A DNA stretch of 64,000 nt, from the NCBI RefSeq assembly GCF_051020975.1, contig NW_027478170.1, positions 6,820,001-6,884,000 of the forward strand. The letters are read 5' to 3'. The DNA comes from Osmia lignaria lignaria (Eukaryota > Arthropoda > Insecta > Hymenoptera > Megachilidae). Below are positions 23,788-37,633 of the stretch, piece after piece (the first letter of the stretch is position 1; the number at the start of each line of letters is the position of its first letter). The notes under the pieces were generated by a model. It was given only the letters and a program-made list of their open reading frames with translations. It had not been told where the DNA came from and did no database searches. The translations under genes were made by a program, and so were the position numbers.

Positions 23788-26041
23788 TTGCAGATTTATC
23801 TCAAGGGAAGGGGCCTGACGGACATATTTCGAGATATTTCTTCTTCTTGTTGTTCTTCTTCTGCACAGCTAAGCTGGAAGTGGCATTTGCGGCTCGCACT
23901 AGTGCAGAGTTATCTCAAAGAAAGGGGCCACGGTGTTTCTGTATCTCTATTATGTTGGTGCGGCTTCGGAACTTTTAAATATCTTGATATATCTCGAGAA
24001 CTACGCATCTGATCAAAAAATATCATAGAACATAAAAAGTAGGAAACTTAATTCTCTACAAAAAAGGTCTGTTAACATTTTGCCATAGCTCGCTTCGTTT
24101 CCGAGATATTTGCAGATTTATCTCAAGGGAAGGGGCCTGACGGACATATTTCGAGATATTTCTTCTTCTTGTTGTTCTTCTTCTGCACAGCTAAGCTGGA
24201 AGTGGCATTTGCGGCTCGCACTAGTGCAGAGTTATCTCGAAGAAAGGGGCCACGGTGTTTCTGTATCTCTATTATGTTGGTGCGGCTTCGGAACTTTTAA
24301 ATATCTTGATATATCTCGAGAACTACGCATCTGATCAAAAAATATCATAGAACATAAAAAGTAGGAAACTTAATTCTCTACAAAAAAGGTCTCTTCACAT
24401 TTTGCCATAGCTCGCTTCGTTTCCGAGATATTTGCAGATTTATCTCAAGGGAAGGGGCCTGACGGACATATTTCGAGATATTTCTTCTTCTTGTTGTTCT
24501 TCTTCTGCACAGCTAAGCTGGAAGTGGCATTTGCGGCTCGCACTAGTGCAGAGTTATCTCGAAGAAAGGGGCCACGGTGTTTCTGTATCTCTATTATGTT
24601 GGTGCGGCTTCGGAACTTTTAAATATCTTGATATATCTCGAGAAGTACGCATCTGATGAAAAAATATCATAGAACATAGAAAGTAGGAAACATAATTCTC
24701 TACAAAAAAGGTCTCTTAACATTTTGCCATAGCTCGCTTCGTTTCCGAGATATTTGCAGATTTATCTCAAGGGAAGGGGCCTGACGGACATATTTCGAGA
24801 TATTTCTTCTTCTTGTTGTTCTTCTTCTGCACAGCTAAGCTGGAAGTGGCATTTGCGGCTCGCACTAGTGCAGAGTTATCTCAAAGAAAGGGGCCACGGT
24901 GTTTCTGGATCTCTATTATGTTGGTGCGGCTTCGGAACTTTTAAATATCTCGATATATCTCGAAAACTACGCTTCTGATCAAAAAATATCATAGAACATA
25001 AATTGTAGGAAACATAATTCTCTACAAAAAAGGTCTCTTAACATTTTGCCATAGCTCGTTTCGTTTCCGAGATATTTGCAGATATATCTCAAGGGAAGGG
25101 GCCTGACGGACATATTTCGAGATATTTCTTCTTCTTGTTGTTCTTCTCCTGCACAGCTAAACTGGAAGTGGCATTTCCAGCTCGCAATAGTGCAGAGTTA
25201 TCTCAAAGAAAGGGGCCACGGTGTTTCTGTATCTCTATTATGTGGGTGCGGCTTCGGAACTTTTAAATATCTTGATATATCTCGAGAACTACGCATCTGA
25301 TCAAAAAATATCATAGAACATAAAAAGTAGGAAACTTAATTCTCTACAAATAAAGTCTCTTAACATTTTGCCTTAGCTCGCTTCGTTTCCGAGATATTTG
25401 CAGATTTATCTCAAGGGAAGGGGCCTGAGGGACATATTTGGAGATATTTCTTCTTCTTGTTGTTCTTCTTCTGCACAGCTAAGCTGGAAGTGGCATTTGC
25501 GGCCCGCACTAGTGCAGAGTTATCTCAAAGAAAGGGGCCACGGTGTTTCTGTATCTCTATTATGTTGGTGCGGCTTCGGAACTTTTAAATATCTCGATAT
25601 ATCTCGAAAACTACGCTTCTGATCAAAAAATATCATAGAACATAACTTGTAGGAGACATAATTCTCTACAAAAAAGGTCTCTTAACGTTTTGCCATAGCT
25701 CGCTTTGTTTCCGAGATATTTGCAGATATATCTCAAGGGAAGGGGCCTGACGGACATATTTCGAGATATTTCTTCTTCTTGTTGTTCTTCTTCTGCACAG
25801 CTAAGCTGGAAGTGGCATTTGCGGCTCGCACTAGTGCAGAGTTATCTCAAAGAAAGGGGCCACGGTGTTTCTGTATCTCTATTATGTTGGTGCGGCTTCG
25901 GAACTTTTAAATATCTTGATATATCTCGAGAACTACGCATCTGATCAAAAAATATCATAGGACATAAAAAGTAGGAAACTTAATTCTCTACAAATAAGGT
26001 CTCTTAACATTTTGCCATAGCTCGCTTCGTTTCCGAGATAT
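23788..26041. repeat. Seven-unit HOR, copy 2
   Basis: A tandem copy of 21534-23787 at +2254 bp with the same seven markers in order. In the third unit (24432) the body is of the 'tctcgaagaaag' type, while the tail keeps 'gagaagtacgc' and 'catagaaagtagg', so part of one unit was replaced by conversion from its left neighbour. Confidence 0.83.
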
Positions 26042-27007
26042 TTGCAGATTTATCTCAAGGGAAGGGGCCTGACGGACATATTTCGAGATATATCTTCTTC
26101 TTGTTGTTCTTCTTCTGCACAGCTAAACTGGAAGTGGCATTTCCAGCTCGCAATAGTGCAGAGTTATCTCAAAGAGAGGGGCCACGGTGTTTCTGTATCT
26201 CTATTATGTTGGTGCGGCTTCGGAACTATTAAATATCTTGATATATCTCGAAAACTACGCATCTGCTCAAAAAATATCATAGAAGATTAAAAGTAGGAAA
26301 CTTAATTCTCTACAAAAAAGGTCTCTTAACATTTTGCCATAGCTCGCTTCGTTTCCGAGATATTTGCAGATTTATCTCAAGGGAAGGGGCCTGACGGACA
26401 TATTTCGAGATATTTCTTCTTCTTGTTGTTCTTCCTCTGCACAGCTAAGCTGGAAGTGGCAATTGCGGCTCGCACTAGTGCAGAGTTATCACAAAGAAAG
26501 GGGCCACGGTGTTTCTGTATCTCTATTATGTTGGTGCGGCTTCGGAACTTTTAAATATCTTGATATATCTCGAGAACTACGCATCTGATCAAAAAATATC
26601 ATAGAACATAAAAAGTAGGAAACTTAATTCTCTACAAAAAAGGTCTCTTAACATTTTGCCATAGCTCGCTTGGTTTCCGAGATACTTGCAGATTTATCTC
26701 AAGGGAAGGGGCCTGACGGACATATTTCGAGATATTTCTTCTTCTTGTTGTCCTTCTTCTGCACAGCTAAGCTGGAAGTGGCATTTGCGGCTGGCACTAG
26801 TGCAGAGTTATCTCAAAGAAAGGGGCCACGGTGTTTCTGTATCTCTATTATGTTGGTGCGGCTTCGGAACTTTTAAATATCTCGATATATCTCGAAAACT
26901 ACGATTCTGATCAAAAAATATCATACAACATAAAAAGTAGGAAACTTAATTCTCTACAAAAAAGGTCTCTTAACATTTTGCCATAGCTCGCTTCGTTTCC
27001 GAGATAT
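25398..27007. repeat. Five-unit block, copy 3 of the 'gagggac / agaagatt' series
   Basis: This matches 19924-21533 unit by unit, including the rare 'actacgattctg' and 'ggctggcac' variants. Private changes include 'ttaacgttttg' before 25720, 'ggaactattaaat' at 26042 and 'catacaac' after 26686. Confidence 0.83.
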
Positions 27008-30000
27008 TTGCAGATTTATCTCAAGGGAAGGGGCCTGACGGACATATTTCGAGATATTTCTTCTTCTTGTTGTTCTTCTTCTGCACAGCTAAGCTGGAAG
27101 TGGCATTTGCGGCTCGCACTAGTGCAGAGTTATCTCGAAGAAAGGGGCCACGGTGTTTCTGTATCTCTATTATGTTGGTGCGGCTTCGGAACTTTTAAAT
27201 ATCTTGATATATCGCGAGAACTACGCATCTGATCAAAAAATATCATAGAACGTAAAAAGTAGGAAACTTAATTCTCTACAAAAAAGGTCTCTTAACATTT
27301 TGCCATAGCTCGCTTCGATTCCGAGATATTTGCAGATTTATCTCAAGGGAAGGGGCCTGACGGACATATTTCGAGATATTTCTTCTTCTTGTTGTTCTTC
27401 TTCTGCACAGCTAAGCTGGAAGTGGCATTTGCGGCTCGCAATAGTGCAGAGTTATCTCGAAGAAAGGGGCCACGGTGTTTCTGTATCTCTATTATGTTGG
27501 TGCGGCTTCGGAACTTTTAAATATCTTGATATATCTCGGGAACTACGCATCTGATCAAAAAATATCATAGAACATAAAAAGTAGGAAACTTAATTGTCTA
27601 CAAAAAAGGTCTCTTAACATTTTGCCATAGCTCGCTTCGTTTCCGAGATATTTGCAGATTTATCTCAAGGGAAGGGGCCTGACGGACATATTTCGAGATA
27701 TTTCTTCTTCGTGTTGTTCTTCTTCTGCACAGCTAAGTTGGAAGTGGCATTTGCGGCTCGCACTAGTGCAGAGTTATCTCAAAGAAAGGGGCCACGGTGT
27801 TTCTGTATCTCTATTATGTTGGTGCGGCTTCGGAACTTTTAAATATCTTGATATATCTCGAGAACTACGCATCTGATCAAAAAATATCATAGAACATAAA
27901 TAGTAGGAAACTTAATTCTCTACAAAAAAGGTCCCTCAACATTTTGCCATAGCTCGCTTCGTTTCCGAGATATTTGCAGATTTATCTCAAGGGAAGCGGC
28001 CTAACGGACATATTTCGAGATATTTCTTCTTCTTGTTGTTCTTCTTCTGCACAGCTAAGCTGGAAGTGGCATTTGCGGCTCGCACTAGTGCAGAGTTATC
28101 TCAAAGAAAGGGGCCACGGTGTTTCTGTATCTCTATTATGTTGGTGCGGCTTCGGAACTTTTAAATATCTCGATATATCTCGAAAACTACGCTTCTGATC
28201 AAAAAATATCATAGCACATAAATTGTAGGAAACATAATTCTCTACAAAAAACGTCTCTTAACATTTTGCCATAGCTCGCTTCGTTTCCGAGATATTTGCA
28301 GATTTATCTCAAGGGAAGGGGCCTGACGGACATATTTCGAGATATTTCTTCTTCTTGTTGTTCTTCTTCTGCACAGCTAAGCTGGAAGTGGCATTTGCGG
28401 CTCGCACTAGTGCAGAGTTATCTCAAAGAAAGGGGCCACGGTGTTTCTGTATCTCTATTATGTTGGTGCGGCTTCGGAACTTTTAAATATCTCGATATAT
28501 CTCGAAAACTACGCTTCTGATCAAAAAATATCATAGAACATAAATTGTAGGAAACATAATTCTGTACAAAAAACGTCTCTTAATATTTTGCCATAGCTCG
28601 CTTCGTTTCCGAGATATGTGCAGATTCAGCTCAAAGGAACGGGCCTGACGGACATATTTCGAGATACTTCTTCTTCTTGTTGTTCTTCCTCTGCACAGCT
28701 AAGCTGGAAGTGGCATTTGCAGCTCGCAATAGTGCAGAGTTATCTCAAAGAAAGGGGCCACGGTGTTTCTGTATCTCTATTATGTTGGTGCGGCTTCGGA
28801 ACTTTTAAATATCTTGATATATCTCGAGAACTACGCATCTGATCAAAAAATATCATACAACATAAAAAGTAGGAAACGTAATTCTCTACAAAAAAGGTCT
28901 CTTAACATTTTGCCATAGCTCGCTTCGTTTCCGAGATATTTGCAGATTTATCTCAAGGGAAGGGGCCTGACGGACATATTTCGAGATATTTCTTCTTCTT
29001 GTTGTCCTTCTTCTGCACAGCTAAGCTGGAAGTGGCATTTGCAGCTCGCAATAGTGCAGAGTGATCTCAAAGAAAGGGGCCACGGTGTTTCTGTATCTCT
29101 ATTATGTTGGTGCGGCTTCGGAACTTTTAAATATCTTGATATATCTCGAGAACTACGCATCTGATCAAAAAATATCATAGAACATAAAAAGTAGGAAACT
29201 TAATTCTCTACAAAAAAGGTCTCTTAACATTTTGCCATAGGTCGCTTCGTTTCCGAGATATTTGCAGATTTATCTCAAGGGAAGGGGCCTGACGGACATA
29301 TTTCGAGATATTTCTTCTTCTTGTTGTTCTTCCTCTGCACAGCTAAGCTGGAAGTGGCATTTGCAGCTCGCAATAGTGCAGAGTAATCTCAAAGAAAGGG
29401 GCCACGGTGTTTCTGTATCTCTATTATGTTGGTGCGGCTTCGGAACATTTAAATATCTTGATATATCTCGAGAACTACGCATCTGATCAAAAAATATCAT
29501 AGAACATAAAAAGTAGGAAACTTAATTCTCTACAAAAAAGGTCTCTTAACATTTTGCCATAGCTCGCTTCGTTTCCGAGATATTTGCAGATTTATCTCAA
29601 GGGAAGGGGCCTGACGGACATATTTCGAGATATTTCTTCTTCCTGTTGTTCTTCTTCTGCACAGCTAAGCTGGAAGTGGCATTTGCGGCTCGCACTAGTG
29701 CAGAGTTATCTCAAAGAAAGGGGCCACGGTGTTTCTGTATCTCTATTATGTTGGTGCGGCTTCGGAACTTTTAAATATCTTGATATATCTCGAGAACTAC
29801 GCATCTGATCAAAAAATATCATAGCACATAAATAGTAGGAAACTTAATTCTCTACAAAAAAGGTCCCTCAACATTTTGCCATAGCTCGCTTCGTTTCCGA
29901 GATATTTGCACATTTATCTCAAGGGAAGCGGCCTAACGGACATATTTCGAGATATTTCTTCTTCTTGTTGTTCTTCTTCTGCACAGCTAAGCTGGAAGTG

Positions 30001-30227
30001 GCATTTGCGGCTCGCACTAGTGCAGAGTTATCTCGAAGAAAGGGGCCACGGTGTTTCTGTATCTCTATTATGTTGGTGCGGCTTCGGAACTTTTAAATAT
30101 CTTGATATATCTCGAGAACTACGCATCTGATCAAAAAATATCATAGAACATAAAAAGTAGGAAACTTAATTCTCTACAAAAAAGTTCTCTTAAGGTTTTG
30201 CCATAGCTCGCTTCGTTTCCGAGATAT

Positions 30228-33200
30228 TTGCAGATTTATCTCAAGGGAAGGGGCCTGACGGACATATTTCGAGATATTTCTTCTTCTTGTTGTTCTTCTT
30301 CTGCACAGCTAAGCTGGAAGTGGCATTTGCGGCTCGCACTAGTGCAGAGTTATCTCGAAGAAAGGGGCCACGGTGTTTCTGTATCTCTATTATGTTGGTG
30401 CGGCTTCGGAACTTTTAAATATCTTGATATATCTCGAGAACTACGCATCTGATCATAAAATATCATAGAACATAAAAAGTAGGAAACTTAATTCTCTACA
30501 AAAAAGGTCTCTTAACATTTTGCCATAGCTCGCTTCGTTTCCGAGATATTTGCAGATTTATCTCAAGGGAAGGGGCCTGACGGACATATTTCGAGATATT
30601 TCTTCTTCTTGTTGTTCTTCCTCTGCACAGCTAAGCTGGAAGTGGCATTTGCAGCTCGCAATAGTGCAGAGTAATCTCAAAGAAAGGGGCCACGGTGTTT
30701 CTGTATCTCTATTATGTTGGTGCGGCTTCGGAACTTTTAAATATCTTGATATATCTCGAGAACTACGCATCTGATCAAAAAATATCATAGAACATAAAAA
30801 GTAGGAAACTTAATTCTCTACAAAAAAGGTCTCTTAACATTTTGCCATAGCTCGCTTCGTTTCCGAGATATTTGCAGATTTATCTCAAGGGAAGGGGCCT
30901 GACGGACATATTTCGAGATATTTCTTCATCTTGTTGTTCTTCTTCTGCACAGCTAAGTTGGAAGTGGCATTTGCGGCTCGCACTAGTGCAGAGTTATCTC
31001 AAAGAAAGGGGCCACGGTGTTTCTGTATCTCTATTATGTTGGTGCGGCTTCGGAACTTTTAAATATCTTGATATATCTCGAGAACTACGCATCTGATCAA
31101 AAAATATCATACAACATAAAAAGTAGGAAACTTAATTCTCTACAAAAAAGGTCTCTTAACATTTTGCCATAGCTCGCTTCGTTTCCGAGATATTTGCAGA
31201 TTTATCTCAAGGGAAGGGGTCTGACGGACATATTTCGAGATATTTCTTCTTCCTGTTGTTCTTCTTCTGCACAGCTAAGCTGGAAGTGGCATTTGCGGCT
31301 CGCACTAGTGCAGAGTTATCTCAAAGAAAGGGGCCACGGTGTTTCTGTATCTCTATTATGTTGGTGCGGCTTCGGAACTTTTAAATATCTTGATATATCT
31401 CGAGAACTACGCATCTGATCAAAAAATATCATAGAACATAAAAAGTAGGAAACTTAATTCTCTACAAAAAAGGTCTCTTAACATTTTGCCATAGCTCGCT
31501 TCGTTTCCGAGATATTTGCAGATTTATCTCAAGGGAAGGGGCCTGACGGACATATTTCGAGATATTTCTTCTTCTTGTTGTTCTTCTTCTGCACAGCTAA
31601 GCTGGAAGTGGCATTTGCGGCTCGCACTAGTGCAGAGTTGTCTCAAAGAAAGGGGCCACGGTGTTTCTGTATCTCTATTATGTTGGTGCGGCTTCGGAAC
31701 TTTTAAATATCTTGATATATCTCGAGAACTACGCATCTGATCAAAAAATATCATAGAACATAAATAGTAGGAAACTTAATTCTCTACAAAAAAGGTCCCT
31801 CAACATTTTGCCATAGCTCGCTTCGTTTCCGAGATATTTGCACATTTATCTGAAGGGAAGCGGCCTAACGGACATATTTCGAGATATTTCTTCTTCTTGT
31901 TGTTCTTCTTCTGCACAGCTAAGCTGGAAGTGGCATTTGCGGCTCGCACTAGTGCAGAGTTATCTCAAAGAAAGGGGCCACGGTGTTTCTGTATCTCTAT
32001 TATGTTGGTGCGGCTTCGGAACTTTTGAATATCTCGATATATCTCGAAAACTACGCTTCTGATCAAAAAACATCATAGAACATAAATTGTAGGAAACATA
32101 ATTCTCTACAAAAAACGTCTCTTAACATTTTGCCATAGCTCGCTTCGTTTCCGAGATATTTGCAGATTTATCTCAAGGGAAGGGGCCTGACGGACATATT
32201 TCGAGATATTTCTTCTTCTTGTTGTTCTTCTTCTGCACAGCTAAGCTGGAAGTGGCATTTGTGGCTCGCACTAGTGCAGAGTTATCTCAAAGAAAGGGGC
32301 CACGGTGTTTCTGTATCTCTATTATGTTGGTGCGGCTTCGGAACTTTTAAATATCTTGATATATCTCGAGAACTACGCATCTGATCAAAAAATATCATAG
32401 AACATAAAAAGTAGGAAACTTAATTCTCTACAAAAAAGGTCTCTTAACATTTTGCCATAGCTCGCTTCGTTTCCGAGATATTTGCAGATTTATCTCAAGG
32501 GAAGGGGCCTGACGGACATATTTCGAGATATTTCTTCTTCTTGTTGTTCTTCCTCTGCACAGCTAAGCTGGAAGTGGCATTTGCAGCTCGCAATAGTGCA
32601 GAGTAATCTCAAAGAAAGGGGCCACGGTGTTTCTGTATCTCTATTATGTTGGTGCGGCTTCGGAACTTTTGAATATCTTGATATATCTCGAGAACTACGC
32701 ATCTGATCAAAAAATATCATAGAACATAAAAAGTAGGAAACTTAATTCTCTACAAAAAAGGTCTCTTAACATTTTGCCATAGCTCGCTTCGTTTCCGAGA
32801 TATTTGCAGATTTATCTCAAGGGAAGGGGCCTGACGGACATATTTCGAGATATTTCTTCTTCATGTTGTTCTTCTTCTGCACAGCTAAGTTGGAAGTGGC
32901 ATTTGCGGCTCGCACTAGTGCAGAGTTATCTCAAAGAAAGGGGCCACGGTGTTTCTGTATCTCTATTATGTTGGTGCGGCTTCGGAACTTTTAAATATCT
33001 TGATATATCTCGAGAACTACGCATCTGATCAAAAAATACCATAGAACATAAAAAGTAGGAAACTTAATTCTCTACAAAAAAGGTCTCTTAACATTTTGCC
33101 ATAGCTCGCTTCGTTTCCGAGATATTTGCAGATTTATCTCAAGGGAAGGGGTCTGACGGACATATTTCGAGATATTTCTTCTTCCTGTTGTTCTTCTTCT

Positions 33201-33769
33201 GCACAGCTAAGCTGGAAGTGGCATTTGCGGCTCGCACTAGTGCAGAGTTATCTCAAAGAAAGGGGCCACGGTGTTTCTGTATCTCTATTATGTTGGTGCG
33301 GCTTCGGAACTTTTAAATATCTTGATATATCTCGAGAACTACGCATCTGATCAAAAAATATCATACAACATAAAAAGTAGGAAACTTAATTCTCTACAAA
33401 AAAGGTCTCTTAACATTTTGCCATAGCTCGCTTCGTTTCCGAGATATTTGCAGATTTATCTCAAGGGAAGGGGCCTGACGGACATATTTCGAGATATTTC
33501 TTCTTCTTGTTGTTCTTCTTCTGCACAGCTAAGTTGGAAGTGGCATTTGCGGCTCGCACTAGTGCAGAGTTATCTCAAAGAAAGGGGCCACGGTGTTTCT
33601 GTATCTCTATTATGTTGGTGCGGCTTCGGAACTTTTAAATATCTTGATATATCTCGAGAACTACGCATCTGATCAAAAAATATCATAGAACATAAAAAGT
33701 AGGAAACTTAATTCTCTACAAAAAAGGTCTCTTAACATTTTGCCATAGCTCGCTTCGTTTCCGAGATAT
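30228..33769. repeat. 11-unit HOR (3542 bp), copy 1
   Basis: The marker order is: 'tctcgaagaaag' with 'gatcataaaat' (30228); 'gagtaatctc' (30550); 'ttcttcatcttg' and 'taagttgg' with 'catacaac' (30872); 'ggggtctgac' with 'ttcttcctg' (31194); 'gagttgtctc' with 'aaatagtagg' and 'ggtccctcaac' (31516); 'gcacatttatctgaagg' with 'gaatatctcg' (31838); 'tttgtggctcgc' (32160); 'gagtaatctc' with 'gaatatcttg' (32482); 'taagttgg' (32804); 'ggggtctgac' (33126); 'taagttgg' (33448). Confidence 0.88.
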
Positions 33770-36700
33770 TTGCAGATTTATCTCAAGGGAAGGGGCCTGA
33801 CGGACATATTTCGAGATATTTCTTCTTCTTGTTGTTCTTCTTCTGCACAGCTAAGCTGGAAGTGGCATTTGCGGCTCGCACTAGTGCAGAGTTATCTCGA
33901 AGAAAGGGGCCACGGTGTTTCTGTATCTCTATTATGTTGGTGCGGCTTCGGAACTTTTAAATATCTTGATATATCTCGAGAACTACGCATCTGATCATAA
34001 AATATCATAGAACATAAAAAGTAGGAAACTTAATTCTCTACAAAAAAGGTCTCTTAACATTTTGCCATAGCTCGCTTCGTTTCCGAGATATTTGCAGATT
34101 TATCTCAAGGGAAGGGGCCTGACGGACATATTTCGAGATATTTCTTCTTCTTGTTGTTCTTCCTCTGCACAGCTAAGCTGGAAGTGGCATTTGCAGCTCG
34201 CAATAGTGCAGAGTAATCTCAAAGAAAGGGGCCACGGTGTTTCTGTATCTCTATTATGTTGGTGCGGCTTCGGAACTTTTAAATATCTTGATATATCTCG
34301 AGAACTACGCATCTGATCAAAAAATATCATAGAACATAAAAAGTAGGAAACTTAATTCTCTACAAAAAAGGTCTCTTAACATTTTGCCATAGCTCGCTTC
34401 GTTTCCGAGATATTTGCAGATTTATCTCAAGGGAAGGGGCCTGACGGACATATTTCGAGATATTTCTTCATCTTGTTGTTCTTCTTCTGCACAGCTAAGT
34501 TGGAAGTGGCATTTGCGGCTCGCACTAGTGCAGAGTTATCTCAAAGAAAGGGGCCACGGTGTTTCTGTATCTCTATTATGTTGGTGCGGCTTCGGAACTT
34601 TTAAATATCTTGATATATCTCGAGAACTACGCATCTGATCAAAAAATATCATACAACATAAAAAGTAGGAAACTTAATTCTCTACAAAAAAGGTCTCTTA
34701 ACATTTTGCCATAGCTCGCTTCGTTTCCGAGATATTTGCAGATTTATCTCAAGGGAAGGGGTCTGACGGACATATTTCGAGATATTTCTTCTTCCTGTTG
34801 TTCTTCTTCTGCACAGCTAAGCTGGAAGTGGCATTTGCGGCTCGCACTAGTGCAGAGTTATCTCAAAGAAAGGGGCCACGGTGTTTCTGTATCTCTATTA
34901 TGTTGGTGCGGCTTCGGAACTTTTAAATATCTTGATATATCTCGAGAACTACGCATCTGATCAAAAAATATCATAGAACATAAAAAGTAGGAAACTTAAT
35001 TCTCTACAAAAAAGGTCTCTTAACATTTTGCCATAGCTCGCTTCGTTTCCGAGATATTTGCAGATTTATCTCAAGGGAAGGGGCCTGACGGACATATTTC
35101 GAGATATTTCTTCTTCTTGTTGTTCTTCTTCTGCACAGCTAAGCTGGAAGTGGCATTTGCGGCTCGCACTAGTGCAGAGTTGTCTCAAAGAAAGGGGCCA
35201 CGGTGTTTCTGTATCTCTATTATGTTGGTGCGGCTTCGGAACTTTTAAATATCTTGATATATCTCGAGAACTACGCATCTGATCAAAAAATATCATAGAA
35301 CATAAATAGTAGGAAACTTAATTCTCTACAAAAAAGGTCCCTCAACATTTTGCCATAGCTCGCTTCGTTTCCGAGATATTTGCACATTTATCTGAAGGGA
35401 AGCGGCCTAACGGACATATTTCGAGATATTTCTTCTTCTTGTTGTTCTTCTTCTGCACAGCTAAGCTGGAAGTGGCATTTGCGGCTCGCACTAGTGCAGA
35501 GTTATCTCAAAGAAAGGGGCCACGGTGTTTCTGTATCTCTATTATGTTGGTGCGGCTTCGGAACTTTTGAATATCTCGATATATCTCGAAAACTACGCTT
35601 CTGATCAAAAAACATCATAGAACATAAATTGTAGGAAACATAATTCTCTACAAAAAACGTCTCTTAACATTTTGCCATAGCTCGCTTCGTTTCCGAGATA
35701 TTTGCAGATTTATCTCAAGGGAAGGGGCCTGACGGACATATTTCGAGATATTTCTTCTTCTTGTTGTTCTTCTTCTGCACAGCTAAGCTGGAAGTGGCAT
35801 TTGTGGCTCGCACTAGTGCAGAGTTATCTCAAAGAAAGGGGCCACGGTGTTTCTGTATCTCTATTATGTTGGTGCGGCTTCGGAACTTTTAAATATCTTG
35901 ATATATCTCGAGAACTACGCATCTGATCAAAAAATATCATAGAACATAAAAAGTAGGAAACTTAATTCTCTACAAAAAAGGTCTCTTAACATTTTGCCAT
36001 AGCTCGCTTCGTTTCCGAGATATTTGCAGATTTATCTCAAGGGAAGGGGCCTGACGGACATATTTCGAGATATTTCTTCTTCTTGTTGTTCTTCCTCTGC
36101 ACAGCTAAGCTGGAAGTGGCATTTGCAGCTCGCAATAGTGCAGAGTAATCTCAAAGAAAGGGGCCACGGTGTTTCTGTATCTCTATTATGTTGGTGCGGC
36201 TTCGGAACTTTTGAATATCTTGATATATCTCGAGAACTACGCATCTGATCAAAAAATATCATAGAACATAAAAAGTAGGAAACTTAATTCTCTACAAAAA
36301 AGGTCTCTTAACATTTTGCCATAGCTCGCTTCGTTTCCGAGATATTTGCAGATTTATCTCAAGGGAAGGGGCCTGACGGACATATTTCGAGATATTTCTT
36401 CTTCTTGTTGTTCTTCTTCTGCACAGCTAAGTTGGAAGTGGCATTTGCGGCTCGCACTAGTGCAGAGTTATCTCAAAGAAAGGGGCCACGGTGTTTCTGT
36501 ATCTCTATTATGTTGGTGCGGCTTCGGAACTTTTAAATATCTTGATATATCTCGAGAACTACGCATCTGATCAAAAAATATCATAGAACATAAAAAGTAG
36601 GAAACTTAATTCTCTACAAAAAAGGTCTCTTAACATTTTGCCATAGCTCGCTTCGTTTCCGAGATATTTGCAGATTTATCTCAAGGGAAGGGGTCTGACG

Positions 36701-37311
36701 GACATATTTCGAGATATTTCTTCTTCCTGTTGTTCTTCTTCTGCACAGCTAAGCTGGAAGTGGCATTTGCGGCTCGCACTAGTGCAGAGTTATCTCAAAG
36801 AAAGGGGCCACGGTGTTTCTGTATCTCTATTATGTTGGTGCGGCTTCGGAACTTTTAAATATCTTGATATATCTCGAGAACTACGCATCTGATCAAAAAA
36901 TATCATACAACATAAAAAGTAGGAAACTTAATTCTCTACAAAAAAGGTCTCTTAACATTTTGCCATAGCTCGCTTCGTTTCCGAGATATTTGCAGATTTA
37001 TCTCAAGGGAAGGGGCCTGACGGACATATTTCGAGATATTTCTTCTTCTTGTTGTTCTTCTTCTGCACAGCTAAGTTGGAAGTGGCATTTGCGGCTCGCA
37101 CTAGTGCAGAGTTATCTCAAAGAAAGGGGCCACGGTGTTTCTGTATCTCTATTATGTTGGTGCGGCTTCGGAACTTTCAAATATCTTGATATATCTCGAG
37201 AACTACGCATCTGATCAAAAAATATCATAGAACATAAAAAGTAGGAAACTTAATTCTCTACAAAAAAGGTCTCTTAACATTTTGCCATAGCTCGCTTCGT
37301 TTCCGAGATAT
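33770..37311. repeat. 11-unit HOR, copy 2
   Basis: An immediate tandem copy at +3542 bp. All eleven markers recur in order. By eye I found only about three substitutions between copies ('ttcttcatgttg' versus 'ttcttcttgttg' in the ninth unit, 'aataccat' versus 'aatatcat', and 'ctttcaaat' versus 'cttttaaat'). This is the youngest large duplication in the window. Confidence 0.88.
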
Positions 37312-37633
37312 TTGCAGATTTATCTCAAGGGAAGGGGTCTGACGGACATATTTCGAGATATTTCTTCTTCCTGTTGTTCTTCTTCTGCACAGCTAAGCTG
37401 GAAGTGGCATTTGCGGCTCGCACTAGTGCAGAGTTATCTCAAAGAAAGGGGCCACGGTGTTTCTGTATCTCTATTATGTTGGTGCGGCTTCGGAACTTTT
37501 AAATATCTTGATATATCTCGAGAACTACGCATCTGATCAAAAAATATCATACAACATAAAAAGTAGGAAACTTAATTCTCTACAAAAAAGGTCTCTTAAC
37601 ATTTTGCCATAGCTCGCTTCGTTTCCGAGATAT
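36668..37633. repeat. Local two-unit recurrence
   Basis: The unit at 36668 ('ggggtctgac', 'ttcttcctg', 'catacaac' tail) recurs at 37312, 644 bp on, with a 'taagttgg' unit between. This extends 11-unit copy 2 by a short dimer. Confidence 0.7.

Noticed and set aside
30558..30788. 76-codon minus-strand frames with an ATG start in some units (28948, 29270, 30558, 31524, 32490, 34100, 35066, 36032, 38930)
   Set aside because: The usual unit has a TAA stop there; single substitutions such as 'gagtaatctc', 'gagtgatctc' or 'gagttgtctc' remove it. The frame is created by three different changes and lies in satellite, so coding is unlikely.
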